Assembly: GCA_902521355.1 (NCBI GenBank)
Contig: CABYRT010000004.1
Location: 40,829-104,828, forward strand
Direction: 5' to 3'
Source: an uncultured Pelagibacteraceae bacterium
Lineage (GTDB): Bacteria; Pseudomonadota; Alphaproteobacteria; Pelagibacterales; Pelagibacteraceae
Length of the DNA: 64,000 bases
Under the pieces are notes generated by a model. The model saw only the letters and a program-made list of their open reading frames with translations, did not search any database and was not told the origin of the DNA. Each line of letters starts with the position of its first letter. Position 1 is the stretch's first letter. Made by a program: the position numbers and the translations under genes. This document shows, piece after piece, positions 1-9,247 of the stretch.

Positions 1-1450
1 ACTGTTCATTATCAAAATTAATTATAACTTTTTTTCCGGTTTTGTTAATAATGTTAAAGCGAATAGAATTATCTAATTTTTTTAATAGATTAATATTCTC
101 ATCTAATACTTTAATTAAATCATTATTTTTAATGAGAGGTTTTGGCATTCTAGCAAAATCAGAGAATTCATTAACTAAATTTTCTATTTGTTGAATTTGT
201 TTTAAGATTGTTTTTAAATTTGCTTGAAATTTTTCTTTTTTTTCATTGTTTAATTCAGGCAAATATTTTGAATTTAGATTATCAATTGTTAATTGGATTG
301 GCGTTAATGGATTTTTAATTTCATGTGCCATTTTCCTTGCAACAGTTTCCCACGCTTCGTGTCTCTCATTAGATAATAATTTATCTTGCTGACTCTTTAA
401 TTTTTCAATCATAGAATTAAAATTTTTGTTTAATAATTCCATTTCTCTGTCAGCTTTAAGTTCGGGAACTTTCACATTTAGATTTCCTTTTCCTATTCTC
501 TCTGATGCTGATATTAAGTTATTAATAGAAATGAAAAATCTTGAAGAAAATCGTATAGCTATTGTTATTGATAAAAATAGTAATAGTGTCACTAAAGAAA
601 TATAAATTATAGCGAATGAAATTCTAATACCTAAACTTTGATTTTCTACTGTATAATAAAAATTTACCGCTTCTTCAGATTCAATTAAATAATTAGATAT
701 ATTTTTATCTAAACTTTTAACAACATATAAAAAAGTGTCATCAAAGTTTTGCAATCTTATTACAGCAGCAGACCTGTTTTCAGGGGCATTTATAATCTTC
801 AGAGGCCTGTCATCTGATCTTACCATTTCAATAGCCTGGTCTTCTATTTTAATATATTTAGAATTATTTGCTGAAATAATTAATTCACCAGCAGAATTAA
901 TTAGATAAAGTTGATCTATATCTCTAATTATATTTTGAGTATTTAAAAAAGATTTAAACCTGTTTAAATCGTTTTTGTAAACATTGTGATATTTATTTAA
1001 ATCAAAAGCGATTAAAACAATTTCTGATTGGATTTTATTTCTTTTTTCGTCAACATAATTTTTTGCGATTTCATATGAATTGTTAACAGCGGTAGTAATT
1101 TTTTTATCAAAGTATTTTTCAAGAGCAAATGAAAAAATAAACAAAGAAAATATTGAAATAAGTAATGATGGAATCAATGTAAATAAACCAAAAGAAATTA
1201 TGTATTTTCTGTTTGCAACCGATCCTCTTACATTTATATTATTTTTAATTGAATTTTTGATGTCAACAAAAATTAAGACAAAAAATAATATTAAAAAAGC
1301 AATATTTAAAATTAGAACGAGTTGTAAATTTTGTTGATTTAACTCAATAAAACTTCTTCCAATAAATGTTAAAAATGTAATAAAAGATAGAAATACAGTT
1401 AGAAGAAATAATATTATTATAAATAAATTTCTTTTTATAAAAGTTATCAT
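1..1450 (-). CDS. ntrY: NtrY-type sensor histidine kinase, 3' end beyond window
   Basis: Membrane histidine kinase of the NtrY/NtrX pair, which in alphaproteobacteria is linked to nitrogen and redox sensing. The frame is open from an ATG at 1450 to the window edge and gives the first 483 residues. A hydrophobic N-terminus (about residues 4-22) and further membrane segments come first, followed by an extracytoplasmic stretch and a HAMP-like linker. The phosphoacceptor motif AHEIKNPLTPIQ follows, with His376. The fragment stops at DNEQ, at the start of the ATPase domain. I see no clear PAS domain between the HAMP-like region and the His box, where NtrY usually has one. It diverges from ispDF across a 37-bp AT-rich gap. 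The family is confident from the H-box; NtrY rather than another HAMP kinase is likely, not certain. Confidence 0.82.
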   Translation of the reverse strand, partial: MITFIKRNLFIIILFLLTVFLSFITFLTFIGRSFIELNQQNLQLVLILNIAFLILFFVLIFVDIKNSIKNNINVRGSVANRKYIISFGLFTLIPSLLISIFSLFIFSFALEKYFDKKITTAVNNSYEIAKNYVDEKRNKIQSEIVLIAFDLNKYHNVYKNDLNRFKSFLNTQNIIRDIDQLYLINSAGELIISANNSKYIKIEDQAIEMVRSDDRPLKIINAPENRSAAVIRLQNFDDTFLYVVKSLDKNISNYLIESEEAVNFYYTVENQSLGIRISFAIIYISLVTLLLFLSITIAIRFSSRFFISINNLISASERIGKGNLNVKVPELKADREMELLNKNFNSMIEKLKSQQDKLLSNERHEAWETVARKMAHEIKNPLTPIQLTIDNLNSKYLPELNNEKKEKFQANLKTILKQIQQIENLVNEFSDFARMPKPLIKNNDLIKVLDENINLLKKLDNSIRFNIINKTGKKVIINFDNEQ

Positions 1451-1487
1451 AAACTATGAATATATATAAAAATTTATAAATAAATAC

Positions 1488-2588
1488 ATGAGTGATTGTT
1501 TTATATTATTAAGTGCGGGGAAAAGTAAGAGATTTAAATCAAAAATTAATAAACAATTTATAACGTATAAAAATAAGCCTTTATTTGAGCATGCATTAAA
1601 AATTGCTCAAGACTCAAAATTATTTAAAAGAATTGTAGTAGTTTCAAATAAAAAAATAAAAAAAAAAAATTACAAAAATATAGATGTGATAAAAGGAGGA
1701 ACAGAGAGACATAATTCTACTCAAAAAGCCTTAGGTTTCTTAAAGAATAAAAAAATTGAAAATGTATATATTCATGATGCTGCAAGACCAAATTTATCAA
1801 TAAATTTATTGATGAAATTAAAAAATAATTTAAAAAAAAATAGAGCTGTAGTCCCTTATTTAAATTCAGAAAATTCAGTAAAATATAAAAATAATAATAA
1901 AATAAATAATTTAGATCGCGACAAAATCTTATTAACTCAAACGCCTCAATGTTTTAATTTTAGTGAACTTTTTAATTTATATAAAAATAATAAAAAAAAG
2001 ATTACAGATGAAGCTAGTCTTTACATAAATAATAATAAGAAAATTAAATTTATCCTCGGAGATAAAAATAATTTCAAAATAACAACCTTAGATGATTTGA
2101 AATACTTAAAATCAGAAACTTATTATGGAATTGGTTTCGATATACATAGATTAATTAAAAATAAAAAACTCTATCTCGGAGGGGTAAAAATACCTTTCCA
2201 CTCAGGCCTCAAGGGTCATTCTGATGGAGATGTAATTCTGCATGCAATTATAGATGCATTATTAGGTGCAATGAGAAAAAGTGATATCGGAACACTATAT
2301 CCAAGTAATTTAACTAAATTTAAAAATATTAGATCTAAAAACATGCTAACACCAGTTCTTAAGTTGTTATACAATAATAACTTTTCAATAAATAATATAG
2401 ATATAAATTTAATATGCGAAAATCCAAAAGTTTCAATAATTAGAAATAAAATAATAAAGTCATTATCAGATTTGCTTTCTATAAATAGAAATTTAATAAA
2501 TTTAAAAGGGAAAACCGCAGAAAAATTAGGTATAATTGGAAAAGAACAAGCTATTGCATGTGAAGTTGTTTGTTCATTATCAAAATGA
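1488..2588 (+). CDS. ispDF: Bifunctional IspD/IspF (MEP cytidylyltransferase / MECDP synthase)
   Basis: Two steps of the non-mevalonate isoprenoid pathway in one polypeptide: CTP-dependent cytidylylation of methylerythritol 4-phosphate (IspD), and cyclisation to 2-C-methyl-erythritol 2,4-cyclodiphosphate (IspF). The IspD half has the nucleotide-binding start ILLSAGKSKRF (residues 6-16) and HDAARP (96-101). IspF starts near residue 212 with GIGFDIHRL (Asp218, His220 metal ligands) and GHSDGDVILHAI (243-254). The 366-aa length is typical of the fused alphaproteobacterial enzyme. The stop codon overlaps the pgpA start (ATGA), so the two genes are probably translationally coupled. Another pathway gene, dxr, lies at 24367-25539. 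Confidence 0.95.
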   Translation: MSDCFILLSAGKSKRFKSKINKQFITYKNKPLFEHALKIAQDSKLFKRIVVVSNKKIKKKNYKNIDVIKGGTERHNSTQKALGFLKNKKIENVYIHDAARPNLSINLLMKLKNNLKKNRAVVPYLNSENSVKYKNNNKINNLDRDKILLTQTPQCFNFSELFNLYKNNKKKITDEASLYINNNKKIKFILGDKNNFKITTLDDLKYLKSETYYGIGFDIHRLIKNKKLYLGGVKIPFHSGLKGHSDGDVILHAIIDALLGAMRKSDIGTLYPSNLTKFKNIRSKNMLTPVLKLLYNNNFSINNIDINLICENPKVSIIRNKIIKSLSDLLSINRNLINLKGKTAEKLGIIGKEQAIACEVVCSLSK

Positions 2589-3076
2589 AAAAAATAAATT
2601 TACTAATATCTACTTTTTTTGGGAATGGATATATTTCTAAAATTCCTGGAACTTTTACATCTTTGAGTACATTGATAATACTTTATATACTGTTTGAGGT
2701 ATCGGGGTTTAAAAATCTTAATTATATTTTGGTATTATATTCAATAATATTTTTTTATTCTTTTTATGCTGTAATGGACTCTGCAACTGAATTTGAAAAC
2801 AAAGATCCCAGACAAATTGTAATTGATGAAGTGTTGGGCCAAGCAATGCCTTTAATACTTATAGTATATTTATCATCTAAAAATTTAATAAACGTTCCGG
2901 TTGAAATATACTATTTATTATCTTTTATTCTTTTTAGATTTTTTGATATCGTTAAACCCTTCCCAGTAAATTATTTTGATAAAAAACATAAAAATTTTTT
3001 TGGTATTATTATGGACGATATAATGGCTGGATTGTATACGATGTTAATAATATATCTTGTTTCATTTAAATTTTAA
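2585..3076 (+). CDS. pgpA: Phosphatidylglycerophosphatase A
   Basis: Dephosphorylates phosphatidylglycerol phosphate to phosphatidylglycerol in the inner membrane. The ATG at 2585 overlaps the ispDF stop (ATGA) and gives 163 aa. A TTG at 2570 would add five residues, but the ATG is preferred. Family motifs are KIPGTFTS near the N-terminus, the acidic DPRQIVIDEVLGQ, and FDIVKPFP...FGIIMDDIMAG near the C-terminus. Several hydrophobic segments span the protein. Its stop overlaps the next gene's start by one base (TAATG), so ispDF, pgpA and the CinA-family gene form one unit. Confidence 0.9.
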   Translation: MKKINLLISTFFGNGYISKIPGTFTSLSTLIILYILFEVSGFKNLNYILVLYSIIFFYSFYAVMDSATEFENKDPRQIVIDEVLGQAMPLILIVYLSSKNLINVPVEIYYLLSFILFRFFDIVKPFPVNYFDKKHKNFFGIIMDDIMAGLYTMLIIYLVSFKF

Positions 3077-3540
3077 TGAGTATTGATAGATTACACAAAA
3101 AACTTATTAAGAAAAAAATCTCTATATCTGTAGCAGAGTCTTGTACAGGTGGTTTGCTTTCTAGTAAATTAACTAAATTAAATGGCTCGTCAAAGTATTT
3201 TAAATTGGGATTAATTACATACTCTAATAATGCTAAAATTAATATTCTCAAAGTTAAAAAAAATATAATTGATAAATATGGAGCTGTAAGCCAAGAATGT
3301 TGTAAGTCCATGGTAGAAAATTTATCTAAATTATCAAAAAGTAAAATCAACTTATCAATTACAGGTATTGCGGGTCCTAAAGGTGGTACAAAAAATAAAC
3401 CTGTTGGTCTTGTATTTATTGGTATCAAAAAAAGAAATAAAATTATTGTTATAAAAAAACTATTTGGTAAAAAGAAAAGATCGATAATACAAAATAATAC
3501 AGTTAAAAAATGTATTAATTTACTGACAAGAATTATTTAG
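3076..3540 (+). CDS. pncC: CinA C-terminal family nicotinamide-nucleotide amidohydrolase
   Basis: A stand-alone CinA C-terminal domain of 154 aa. Characterised members deamidate NMN to nicotinic acid mononucleotide in pyridine nucleotide salvage. Family motifs are SVAESCTGGLLSSKLT (about residues 15-30), LGLITYSNNAK, GAVSQECC and ITGIAGPKGG...KPVGLVFIG. The N-terminal MoaB-like CinA domain is absent, as is usual for PncC. The start overlaps the pgpA stop by one base. The gene converges on the ratA-like gene with only 7 bp between stops. Confidence 0.88.
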   Translation: MSIDRLHKKLIKKKISISVAESCTGGLLSSKLTKLNGSSKYFKLGLITYSNNAKINILKVKKNIIDKYGAVSQECCKSMVENLSKLSKSKINLSITGIAGPKGGTKNKPVGLVFIGIKKRNKIIVIKKLFGKKKRSIIQNNTVKKCINLLTRII

Positions 3541-3547
3541 TTAGAAA

Positions 3548-3985
3548 TTACAAACTTTCAGCTCTTTTTTGAAAAGCATCAGCTATTTTATTAAGCCCGT
3601 ATTGAAAAGATTTTGACATTATAATATTAAGAAATTTATTTTTAATTTCAAAATCGACATCAAAATGTACTTCGGTGAAATTATCTTTCTCAATAAATTT
3701 CCAATTATTTTCTAAATAATTCAAAGGACCATCAATATTAGTCACGTGAATATGATCATTTTTTTTATCATACATAACATCACTTTTATAAGTGTCAGTA
3801 AAAGGTTTTTTACCAATAGTTAAATCTGCGATAATTTTTATACAATCTTCAACTTCTTTTTTCTCATAAACCTTAGAATCTATACAAAATGGAATAAATT
3901 CAGGATACTTTTCAATATCTAAAACAAAATTAATAAGTGTTTTTTTATCGCGTTCTATTAATCGCGTTACTGATGCTTTTGGCAT
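3548..3985 (-). CDS. RatA/Coq10-like START-domain protein
   Basis: A 145-aa START/SRPBCC-fold protein of the Coq10/RatA family, whose members bind hydrophobic ligands such as ubiquinone. Some were annotated as ribosome-association toxins, but in alphaproteobacteria a role in quinone function is more often assumed. Visible features are an N-terminal strand with IERDKKTLINFVLDIEKYPEFIPFC (typical YPxFLPxC) and a C-terminal helix FQYGLNKIADAFQKRA. It lies 4 bp downstream of lipA on the same strand, the usual alphaproteobacterial neighbour. The family is confident; the exact function is not shown by the sequence. Confidence 0.82.
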   Translation of the reverse strand: MPKASVTRLIERDKKTLINFVLDIEKYPEFIPFCIDSKVYEKKEVEDCIKIIADLTIGKKPFTDTYKSDVMYDKKNDHIHVTNIDGPLNYLENNWKFIEKDNFTEVHFDVDFEIKNKFLNIIMSKSFQYGLNKIADAFQKRAESL

Positions 3986-3989
3986 TTAA

Positions 3990-4916
3990 TTAATTATGTC
4001 TATTTTTTTTTAATTTGGCAAAATCTTCATCAGCATGATATGAAGATCTAGTTAATGGTGAAGATGAAACTAATAAAAAACCCTTTGACTTTGCTATTAA
4101 TTCTAGATCTTTAAATTCATCTGGATGATAATATCTATCTAAAGGATGATGTTTTGCCGTTGGTTGAAGGTATTGACCAATTGTTAAAAAATCAACATTT
4201 GCAGATCTTAAATCATCCATTACTTGGATCACTTCATCTTTTTCCTCACCCAAACCAACCATTATGCCTGACTTAGTAAAAACTTGTTTATTATCTTTTT
4301 TTGCATTTTTAAGAAGTTCTAAAGATGAAAAATATCTAGCGCCAGGTCTAACCTTTACGTATAATCTTGGAACTGTTTCAATATTATGATTAAAAACGTC
4401 AGGGTTTGCACTTAAAATAATTTTATAAGATTCACCTTTTCTAAGAAAATCCGGCGTTAAGACTTCTATTGTAGTATTTGGATTTTTTTTTCTAGTAATT
4501 TCTACAACTTCTTTAAAATGAGTAGATCCACCATCTGGTAAATCATCTCTATCAACAGATGTAATTACAACATGTCTTAAATTTAATTTTTTAACTGCAT
4601 TTGCAATTTTTATTGGTTCAAATTGATCCAATTTTTCGGGTTTCCCAGTTTTAACATCACAAAAGGCACAAGCTCTAGTGCAGGTATCACCCATTATCAT
4701 AAATGTTGCATGTCTTTTACTCCAACATTCAGTGATATTTGGACAGTTTGCTTCCTGGCAAACAGTGGCTAAATTGTTTTGATTAACTACAGTTTTGGTA
4801 AAAAAAAATTCCTTACTATCTGATAGTTTGGATCTAATCCAGGCTGGTTTCTTTTTAATTGGATTAACTGGATTTTTAACTTTTTCAGGGTGTCTTGGTC
4901 TAATTTTGTCCATCAT
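3990..4916 (-). CDS. lipA: Lipoyl synthase
   Basis: Radical-SAM enzyme that inserts two sulfurs into protein-bound octanoyl groups to make lipoyl cofactors for 2-oxoacid dehydrogenases and glycine cleavage. Both iron-sulfur clusters are supported: auxiliary-cluster cysteines Cys53, Cys58 and Cys64 ([12 protein letters not shown]) and radical-SAM cysteines Cys79, Cys83 and Cys86 (CTRACAFC). The C-terminal RSSYHADE serine motif is present. Length is 308 aa, as expected. The start is the first of two adjacent ATGs and overlaps the 3' end of ftsB by 17 bases. Pyruvate dehydrogenase genes, often found just upstream of lipA in alphaproteobacteria, are not here. Confidence 0.96.
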   Translation of the reverse strand: MMDKIRPRHPEKVKNPVNPIKKKPAWIRSKLSDSKEFFFTKTVVNQNNLATVCQEANCPNITECWSKRHATFMIMGDTCTRACAFCDVKTGKPEKLDQFEPIKIANAVKKLNLRHVVITSVDRDDLPDGGSTHFKEVVEITRKKNPNTTIEVLTPDFLRKGESYKIILSANPDVFNHNIETVPRLYVKVRPGARYFSSLELLKNAKKDNKQVFTKSGIMVGLGEEKDEVIQVMDDLRSANVDFLTIGQYLQPTAKHHPLDRYYHPDEFKDLELIAKSKGFLLVSSSPLTRSSYHADEDFAKLKKNRHN

Positions 4917-5205
4917 TTTTTATTATATAAGTAGTCTCTCCATCTTTTCCAAATAAAAATTTGTCTCGTATCAAAACTTCAATAAAATCAAGGTCTATAT
5001 CTTTAGTTAATAAAGAGTTTTTGTGCTCCAATTCTTGAATTTTAAAATTCAAATCTGTTTGTTTTATCTTCAATTCTTCATAAATTTCTTTTTTTTTTAA
5101 ATAAGAGATTAGACCTCTATCACCACCTAATAAATTAAAAAAAAAGTAAATAAATAGAAATGTTATAATTAAAATAAAATAATTTTTTTTTATTTTTTCA
5201 AACAT
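4900..5205 (-). CDS. ftsB: FtsB/DivIC septum formation protein
   Basis: A small bitopic division protein of 101 aa. It has a short cytoplasmic tail, one membrane helix (about residues 9-25), then a periplasmic coiled coil rich in Lys/Glu/Leu (about 35-75) and the C-terminal FtsB/DivIC-type segment with [12 protein letters not shown]. FtsB works with FtsL and FtsQ to activate septal peptidoglycan synthesis. The gene starts at the last base of eno and runs into lipA, so it is in the middle of the pyrG-eno-lipA unit. Position after eno is typical for alphaproteobacterial ftsB. Confidence 0.8.
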   Translation of the reverse strand: MFEKIKKNYFILIITFLFIYFFFNLLGGDRGLISYLKKKEIYEELKIKQTDLNFKIQELEHKNSLLTKDIDLDFIEVLIRDKFLFGKDGETTYIIKNDGQN

Positions 5206-6464
5206 TAATTAAGAATATGCATTTTTGATTTTTTTCCAAGTTCTTGTTCAATTCTTAACAATTGGTTATATTTTGAAACTCTCTCCGATCTTGCTAATGA
5301 CCCAGTTTTAATCTGATTAGAATCAGTTCCTACAGCAAAATCTGCAATAAATGTATCCTCGCTATCACCAGATCTATGTGAAATTATGGTCTTATAACCA
5401 ATTAATTTTGCAAATTTTATAACCTCAAGTGTTTCTGTGACAGTACCAATTTGATTTAATTTAATTAATATTGAATTAGCTGAAATATTCAAAAAACCAA
5501 TTTTCAATCTTTCTAAATTTGTAACAAACAAATCATCCCCAACAATTTGTAATTTATTTTTTGTTTTATTTAAAAGCTTTGTCCAAGCTGACCAATCATT
5601 TTCACCAAATGGGTCTTCGATAGACATAATTTTATATTTTTGCACAAGTCTAAGATAATTTTCTATGGATTCATCTACACTGGTGTACTTTTTAGAGTGA
5701 ATTGAATATTTTTTATTTTTAAGCAACTCATTTGCTGCAACGTCCAGACATATAACTATGTCTTTTCCATTTTTAAAACCTGATAAATTTATAGCTTTTA
5801 CTATAAGTTTAAGCGCGCTTTCATTATCATTTATCATTGGAGCAAACCCACCCTCATCTCCTACAGAAGTAGAATGACCCATTTTCTTGATTAAATCTCT
5901 CAATCTATTAATAACGATAAAACACATTCTAACACCTTCAGAAAAAGATTTAGCTTTATCAGGTCTTATCATAAACTCTTGTATTCTGAGGCCATTATTT
6001 GCATGTGCACCTCCATTAATTATATTCATTAAAGGATAAGGTAATTTAAAATTTTTATTTATTAGCAAATTTTTATAAATTGGAATTTTTTTAATTTTAG
6101 AAGATAATTTTTTGACAGCTATAGAAACTGAAAGAATTGCATTAGCTCCAACTCTTTTTTTTTGTTTTGTTCCATCAAGCCTTATTAATAAATTATCTAT
6201 CTTTTCTTGTTGATGAACATTAAAATTTTTTAACTTGTTTGATATTACGTTATTTATAAATTCAACTGGTTTTAAAACACTTCTTCCAAGATATTTTTTA
6301 TTATTAATATCTCTTTTTTCAAAAGCTTCGTAAGTTCCAGTTGATGCTCCGGAAGGACAAATTGCTGATGCACTCATATCTTTTACAAATACTTCTGTTT
6401 CTATAGTTGGATTTCCTCTGCTATCAAAAACTTGTCTTGCAATAACTTTAGAAATTTTAGACAT
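5205..6464 (-). CDS. eno: Enolase
   Basis: Interconverts 2-phosphoglycerate and phosphoenolpyruvate. The 419-aa protein has the standard landmarks in order: SGASTGTYEA (substrate loop), GGAHANNGLRIQEFM, SVGDEGGFAP, SIEDPFGENDW (Mg ligands), VGDDLFVTN, ILIKLNQIGT (catalytic Lys) and SHRSGDSEDTFIADFAVG...IKTGSLARSER. It overlaps kdsA by 8 bases and touches ftsB, so it is co-transcribed with pyrG, kdsA and lipA. KdsA, encoded just upstream, uses the PEP that enolase makes. Confidence 0.97.
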   Translation of the reverse strand: MSKISKVIARQVFDSRGNPTIETEVFVKDMSASAICPSGASTGTYEAFEKRDINNKKYLGRSVLKPVEFINNVISNKLKNFNVHQQEKIDNLLIRLDGTKQKKRVGANAILSVSIAVKKLSSKIKKIPIYKNLLINKNFKLPYPLMNIINGGAHANNGLRIQEFMIRPDKAKSFSEGVRMCFIVINRLRDLIKKMGHSTSVGDEGGFAPMINDNESALKLIVKAINLSGFKNGKDIVICLDVAANELLKNKKYSIHSKKYTSVDESIENYLRLVQKYKIMSIEDPFGENDWSAWTKLLNKTKNKLQIVGDDLFVTNLERLKIGFLNISANSILIKLNQIGTVTETLEVIKFAKLIGYKTIISHRSGDSEDTFIADFAVGTDSNQIKTGSLARSERVSKYNQLLRIEQELGKKSKMHILN

Positions 6465-7290
6465 TATTTTTTTTTATTAGATTATCTATTTCTACAATCT
6501 GATTAATAAGATTATCTAATTTATTAAGCGGAACCATATTTGGCCCATCAGAAGGAGCATTATCAGGATCTTGATGTGTCTCTATAAAAATAGCAGCAAC
6601 ACCCACTGCAACAGCTGCTCTAGATAAATGTTCAACAAATTCTCTTTGTCCTCCACTTTTGTCTCCTTGACCACCTGGTTGCTGAACTGAATGAGTGGCA
6701 TCAAAAACAATCGGATAACCATTTTTTGTCATTATGGGTATTGATCTCATATCTGTTACTAAAGTATTATATCCAAAACTAGCCCCTCTCTCTGTTACAA
6801 GGATATTATTATTTCCTGACTCAGATATTTTTTTTGTTACATTTACCATATCCCATGGAGCTAAAAACTGACCCTTTTTCACATTGATAATTTTTTTTGT
6901 TTTTGCAGCGGCAACTAATAAATCTGTTTGTCGACATAAGAATGCAGGAATTTGTAAAACGTCAACATGTGGCGCAACAATTGAGCATTGCTCCTCATTG
7001 TGAATATCAGTAAGGACAGGGACTTTTATTTGATTTTTTATTTTATCAAAAACTGGTAAAGATTTTTCTAATCCAGCTCCTCTTTTACCTTTAAGACTTG
7101 TTCTATTAGCTTTATCAAATGATGTTTTGTATATAAATCCAATTTCATATTTGTCAGTAATATTTTTAATTTCCCCTGCCATGTCCAAAGCATGTTGCTC
7201 AGTTTCTAGTTGGCATGGTCCTGCTATTAAACAAATTTTATTTGAGTTAGAAATATTTATATCCTGACACTTAATAATTCTATTTTCCAT
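6457..7290 (-). CDS. kdsA: KDO-8-phosphate synthase
   Basis: 3-deoxy-D-manno-octulosonate 8-phosphate synthase condenses PEP with arabinose 5-phosphate for the LPS inner core. The 277-aa barrel carries IAGPCQLET near the start, GFIYKTSFDKANRTS, GLEKSLPVFDKIK, PVLTDIHNEEQ, LQIPAFLCRQTDLL, NVKKGQFLAPWDM and FDATHSVQQPGG. It overlaps pyrG at the start and eno at the end. Together with the lpx genes at 17440-21617 it shows that the organism makes a Kdo-lipid A type LPS. Confidence 0.96.
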   Translation of the reverse strand: MENRIIKCQDINISNSNKICLIAGPCQLETEQHALDMAGEIKNITDKYEIGFIYKTSFDKANRTSLKGKRGAGLEKSLPVFDKIKNQIKVPVLTDIHNEEQCSIVAPHVDVLQIPAFLCRQTDLLVAAAKTKKIINVKKGQFLAPWDMVNVTKKISESGNNNILVTERGASFGYNTLVTDMRSIPIMTKNGYPIVFDATHSVQQPGGQGDKSGGQREFVEHLSRAAVAVGVAAIFIETHQDPDNAPSDGPNMVPLNKLDNLINQIVEIDNLIKKNNV

Positions 7291-8902
7291 GATAATTTTT
7301 TGAAGCTTTTATAAAAGATTTAAATAATGGATGTGGTGATAATGGTCTTGATTTAAACTCTGGATGAAATTGAACGCCAATAAACCAGGGATGATTTTTT
7401 AATTCAATTATTTCAGGTAATTTATTATCTGGAGACATGCCTGAAAATATTAATCCTTTTTTTTCAAATTTTGATCTTTGGTTGTTATTAACTTCATATC
7501 TATGTCTGTGTCTTTCTTTAATTTCATTTAATTTATAAATCTTTTTTATGGCAGAATTATTTTTTAATTTAGCTACATAAAGACCTAATCTCATTGTACC
7601 GCCTAAGTTTTTTTCTGTACCCTTAAAAACTTTTCCATTTTTGTTCCATTCATGGATTAATCCAATAACAGGGTAGCATTTTTTATCAAGCTCTGTAGAA
7701 CCAGCATTTTTTATATTTAATTTGTTTCTGGCAAATTCAATAATTGCCATTTGCATACCAAAACAAATACCAAAAAAGGGTATTTTTCTTTCTCTTGCAT
7801 ATTTAATTGCTGCAATCTTACCCTCTGTTCCTCTTTTACCAAATCCACCTGGAATTAATATTCCTGAAACACTTCTAAGTTTTTTGCTTATTTCATTTTT
7901 TTTTAGTTTATCAGATTCAATTCTTACTAAATTAACTTTTACATTATTTGCTATGCCGCCGTGTGTTAATGCTTCATCTAAAGATTTATATGCATCTTTT
8001 AAGTTTACATATTTACCAATTATTCCAATATTAATTACTTTATTATTTTTCAGAACAGTTGAAGTAATTTTTCTCCATGGATTTAAATTGGGTTTCTTTT
8101 TTGATTTTATTTTAAAATATTTTAAAACTTGTTTATCTAATTTTTGGTTATAAAAACTAATTGGTGCCTCATAAATTGTTCTAACATCAACAGTCTCAAT
8201 AACGTTTTCAATATCAACATTACAAAATAAAGATATTTTTTTTCTTTGCTCTAAAGGTATATGTTGCTCTGATCTACATATAACAATATCCGGCTGTATA
8301 CCGATACTTCTTAATTCTTTAACACTATGTTGTGTAGGTTTGGTTTTTATCTCATCAGAAGATTTCATAAAAGGAACTAATGTTAAGTGAACAAATAATG
8401 TTCTAGACCTTCCATGATCGTTTGAGAATTGTCTTATGGCTTCTAGAAACGGTAAACTTTCTATGTCACCAACAGTTCCACCAATTTCACAAATTACAAA
8501 ATCTTCATTAATAATGTCTTTGCTAATAAATTTTTTTATTCTATCTGTTATGTGTGGTATGACTTGAACTGTCTTACCTAGATAGCCCCCTTGTCTCTCT
8601 TTTTTTATCACATCGCTATAAATTTTACCTGTAGTAATATTATCCGATTGTTTTGATGATATATTTGTGAATCTTTCGTAATGTCCTAAATCTAAGTCAG
8701 TTTCTGCACCATCATCAGTAACAAATACCTCTCCATGTTGAAAAGGACTCATTGTTCCAGGATCAACATTTAAATATGGATCCATTTTACGTATCCTGAC
8801 TTTATAACCTTGTGACTTTAATAAATATGCAAGTGATGCTGAGGATAATCCTTTTCCAAGTGATGATACCACGCCGCCAGTGACAAAGATATATCGCGCC
8901 AT
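7280..8902 (-). CDS. pyrG: CTP synthase
   Basis: ATP-dependent amination of UTP to CTP using glutamine. The 540-aa protein has the N-terminal synthetase domain with TGGVVSSLGKGL (P-loop region) and GGTVGDIES, and a C-terminal class I glutamine amidotransferase domain. The latter has the nucleophile motif GICFGMQ (Cys near residue 380) and the His/Glu of VQFHPEFKSRP. It is the first gene of the run toward kdsA-eno after a 40-bp gap from secG, a spacing typical for alphaproteobacteria. Confidence 0.97.
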   Translation of the reverse strand: MARYIFVTGGVVSSLGKGLSSASLAYLLKSQGYKVRIRKMDPYLNVDPGTMSPFQHGEVFVTDDGAETDLDLGHYERFTNISSKQSDNITTGKIYSDVIKKERQGGYLGKTVQVIPHITDRIKKFISKDIINEDFVICEIGGTVGDIESLPFLEAIRQFSNDHGRSRTLFVHLTLVPFMKSSDEIKTKPTQHSVKELRSIGIQPDIVICRSEQHIPLEQRKKISLFCNVDIENVIETVDVRTIYEAPISFYNQKLDKQVLKYFKIKSKKKPNLNPWRKITSTVLKNNKVINIGIIGKYVNLKDAYKSLDEALTHGGIANNVKVNLVRIESDKLKKNEISKKLRSVSGILIPGGFGKRGTEGKIAAIKYARERKIPFFGICFGMQMAIIEFARNKLNIKNAGSTELDKKCYPVIGLIHEWNKNGKVFKGTEKNLGGTMRLGLYVAKLKNNSAIKKIYKLNEIKERHRHRYEVNNNQRSKFEKKGLIFSGMSPDNKLPEIIELKNHPWFIGVQFHPEFKSRPLSPHPLFKSFIKASKNYHGK

Positions 8903-8942
8903 GGAAGTATCTTATAGACCTAAAACTTAAAAATTCAAAGTA

Positions 8943-9242
8943 TTAATTATTGCTATCTGGAACCTTTGGAGCATCATCAGTTTCCTCTATTTTATCTAAA
9001 ACTGATGTTGTGGGCGTTAATTCACCTCTAGAAAGAATCGTTAAACACAGACTGCATATTATAAATAGAGTAGCAATTATTGCTGTAGCTTTAGTTAAAA
9101 AATTTCCTGCAGATCTTGAAAGCATAAAGTTATCTTGAGACACTCCAATGCCTAATGCGCCACCCTCAGATTTTTGAAATAGAACTAAGACAACTAGAAT
9201 AGCCGCAAGAATAATATTAATTATTAATAGTATATTTTCCAC
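8943..9242 (-). CDS. secG: Preprotein translocase subunit SecG
   Basis: A small subunit of the SecYEG channel with two membrane helices (about residues 4-22 and 52-70). The conserved loop FQKSEGGALGIG...SRSAGNFLTKATA lies between them. The 99-aa length and acidic C-terminal tail are normal. It sits 5 bp downstream of tpiA and 40 bp upstream of pyrG, the common alphaproteobacterial order. Confidence 0.92.
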   Translation of the reverse strand: MENILLIINIILAAILVVLVLFQKSEGGALGIGVSQDNFMLSRSAGNFLTKATAIIATLFIICSLCLTILSRGELTPTTSVLDKIEETDDAPKVPDSNN

Positions 9243-9247
9243 GAGGT

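Noticed and set aside
1080..1337. 85-codon plus-strand frame
   Set aside because: Antisense to the histidine kinase, whose frame is confirmed through the His box to the ATG at 1450.
7722..8153. 143-codon plus-strand frame with hydrophobic residues
   Set aside because: Antisense to conserved pyrG; hydrophobicity is a by-product of AT-rich complement.
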